A stretch of 64,000 bases of DNA from contig CM055274.1 in NCBI GenBank assembly GCA_029237695.1, positions 65,469,484 through 65,533,483 of the forward strand, written 5' to 3'. This stretch comes from Conchocele bisecta. Its lineage: Eukaryota; Mollusca; Bivalvia; Lucinida; Thyasiridae. The translations under genes and the position numbers were made by a program. Shown piece by piece: positions 63,389 to 64,000 of the stretch (the first letter of the stretch is position 1; every line of letters starts with the position of its first letter). Under the pieces are notes generated by a model, which did no database searches, was not told the DNA's origin, and saw only the letters and a list, made by a program, of their open reading frames with translations.

Positions 63389-63572
63389 GTACACAAAAAA
63401 ATCAAAGTAATTTGACCTTGACATTGGGCACAGGGGCTGCACGGTTGGGGGGTAGAATGAAAATATGGATGATGATAAACACCCATGTGAAGTTTCAAGG
63501 TAATGGGCGAAGCAGTTGCAGAGATATAGTATAACGAAAAACTTTAACCAAAAAACTTTAACCAGACGTACG
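63389..63572. repeat. Unit of the 165-bp / AACTTAACC family
   Basis: It contains AATTTGACCTTGACATTGGG, ACACCCATGTGAAGTTTCAA and GCAGTTGCAGAGATATAGTA. It continues the array that the TA element interrupts. Confidence 0.75.
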
Positions 63573-64000
63573 TTAAAAAGTTAACGTTGAAAATGGCTAA
63601 GTCAATTACGTAGAAATAATAGGTGAAGGTAAAAAAAATGGTCACATGTTGGATAGTTGTATGTGGTGGGCACCCCTTGGTTATGAAGCTGTGAAAGTTT
63701 GGTGGTCCTAGGTGGTACAGTACCAAAGAAATGGACTTAAACACGAAAACTTAACATTGTAAACGCGAAAAGTTAACATTGACTGCGCGGAAAAAATGGG
63801 TCAAGTTCAAAAAGGTAACATGTTGGATAGTGATATGTGATGGGCACCCCTTGGTTATGAAGCTGTGAAAGTTTGTTGGTCCTATGTGTTACAGTAACAA
63901 AGAAATGGACTCAAACACGAAAACTTAACATTGATTGTGGACGCCGCCCGCCCGCCTGGCTTTCGCCAATCCAATAGCGTGGATTTTTTCCCCAAAAAAA
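63573..64000. repeat. Two tandem units of about 195 bp at the window end
   Basis: Shared words are ACATGTTGGATAGT, GGGCACCCCTTGGTTATGAA, GCTGTGAAAGTTTG and AAAGAAATGGACT. The short minus-strand frame across it is not a gene. The window ends in an A-run. Confidence 0.75.

Overview
The window is eukaryotic and repeat-rich, most likely from a bivalve mollusc. Two facts support this. First, two small exons on the minus strand (28780-28901 and 7080-7201) encode consecutive parts of an integrin-linked kinase (ILK) pseudokinase domain; their splice phases join exactly. Second, the interspersed repeats (rows such as GGCCATGATGGCCCTAATTC and CGGCGGCCATCTTGGATTAG) are of the kind I associate with bivalve genomes. 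No other host exon was found. Apart from these 244 coding bases, the window appears to be ILK intron filled with tandem repeats and mobile DNA.

Layout: 1-7079 is a 51-bp minisatellite that starts at the 5' splice site of the 7080-7201 exon. 7202-19432 is intron with several families of 140-440 bp tandem or composite repeats. 19433-28779 is a 47-bp minisatellite that starts at the 5' splice site of the 28780-28901 exon; every unit carries a copy of the last 33 exon bases plus the splice donor. It is split by a 3.6-kb TA-flanked DNA element (23604-27250). 28902-32740 is intron with further repeats and small TIR elements.

32740-59030 holds two Polinton/Maverick (adintovirus-like) elements in opposite orientation, one nested in the other. 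The inner element (39684-57608, 17.9 kb) is nearly complete: about 225-bp terminal inverted repeats that begin with a 67-bp palindrome, a protein-primed family B DNA polymerase, a retrovirus-type integrase, an A32/FtsK-like packaging ATPase, a major capsid protein, a putative minor capsid/penton protein, a fibre-like protein and several small membrane proteins. It sits inside the polymerase gene of an older, decayed relative (32740-39683 plus 57609-about 59030) and is flanked by a GATAG direct duplication. Both elements carry many frame breaks, and the inner polymerase gene is also split by a 2.4-kb insertion, so neither looks autonomous as assembled.

59030-64000 contains more bivalve composite repeats, a 5'-truncated non-LTR retrotransposon (reverse transcriptase, 60990-62262), a second CCGTATT-ended TA element and a terminal tandem repeat.

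The viral-type genes form a virion-building and replication set (polymerase and integrase for genome copying and insertion, ATPase and capsid genes for packaging). They run in opposing blocks with overlapping stop codons and very short divergent gaps, as in a compact viral genome. Caution: parts of the minisatellites show dense one-base indels that look like consensus errors from long reads, so some single-base frame breaks may be technical.
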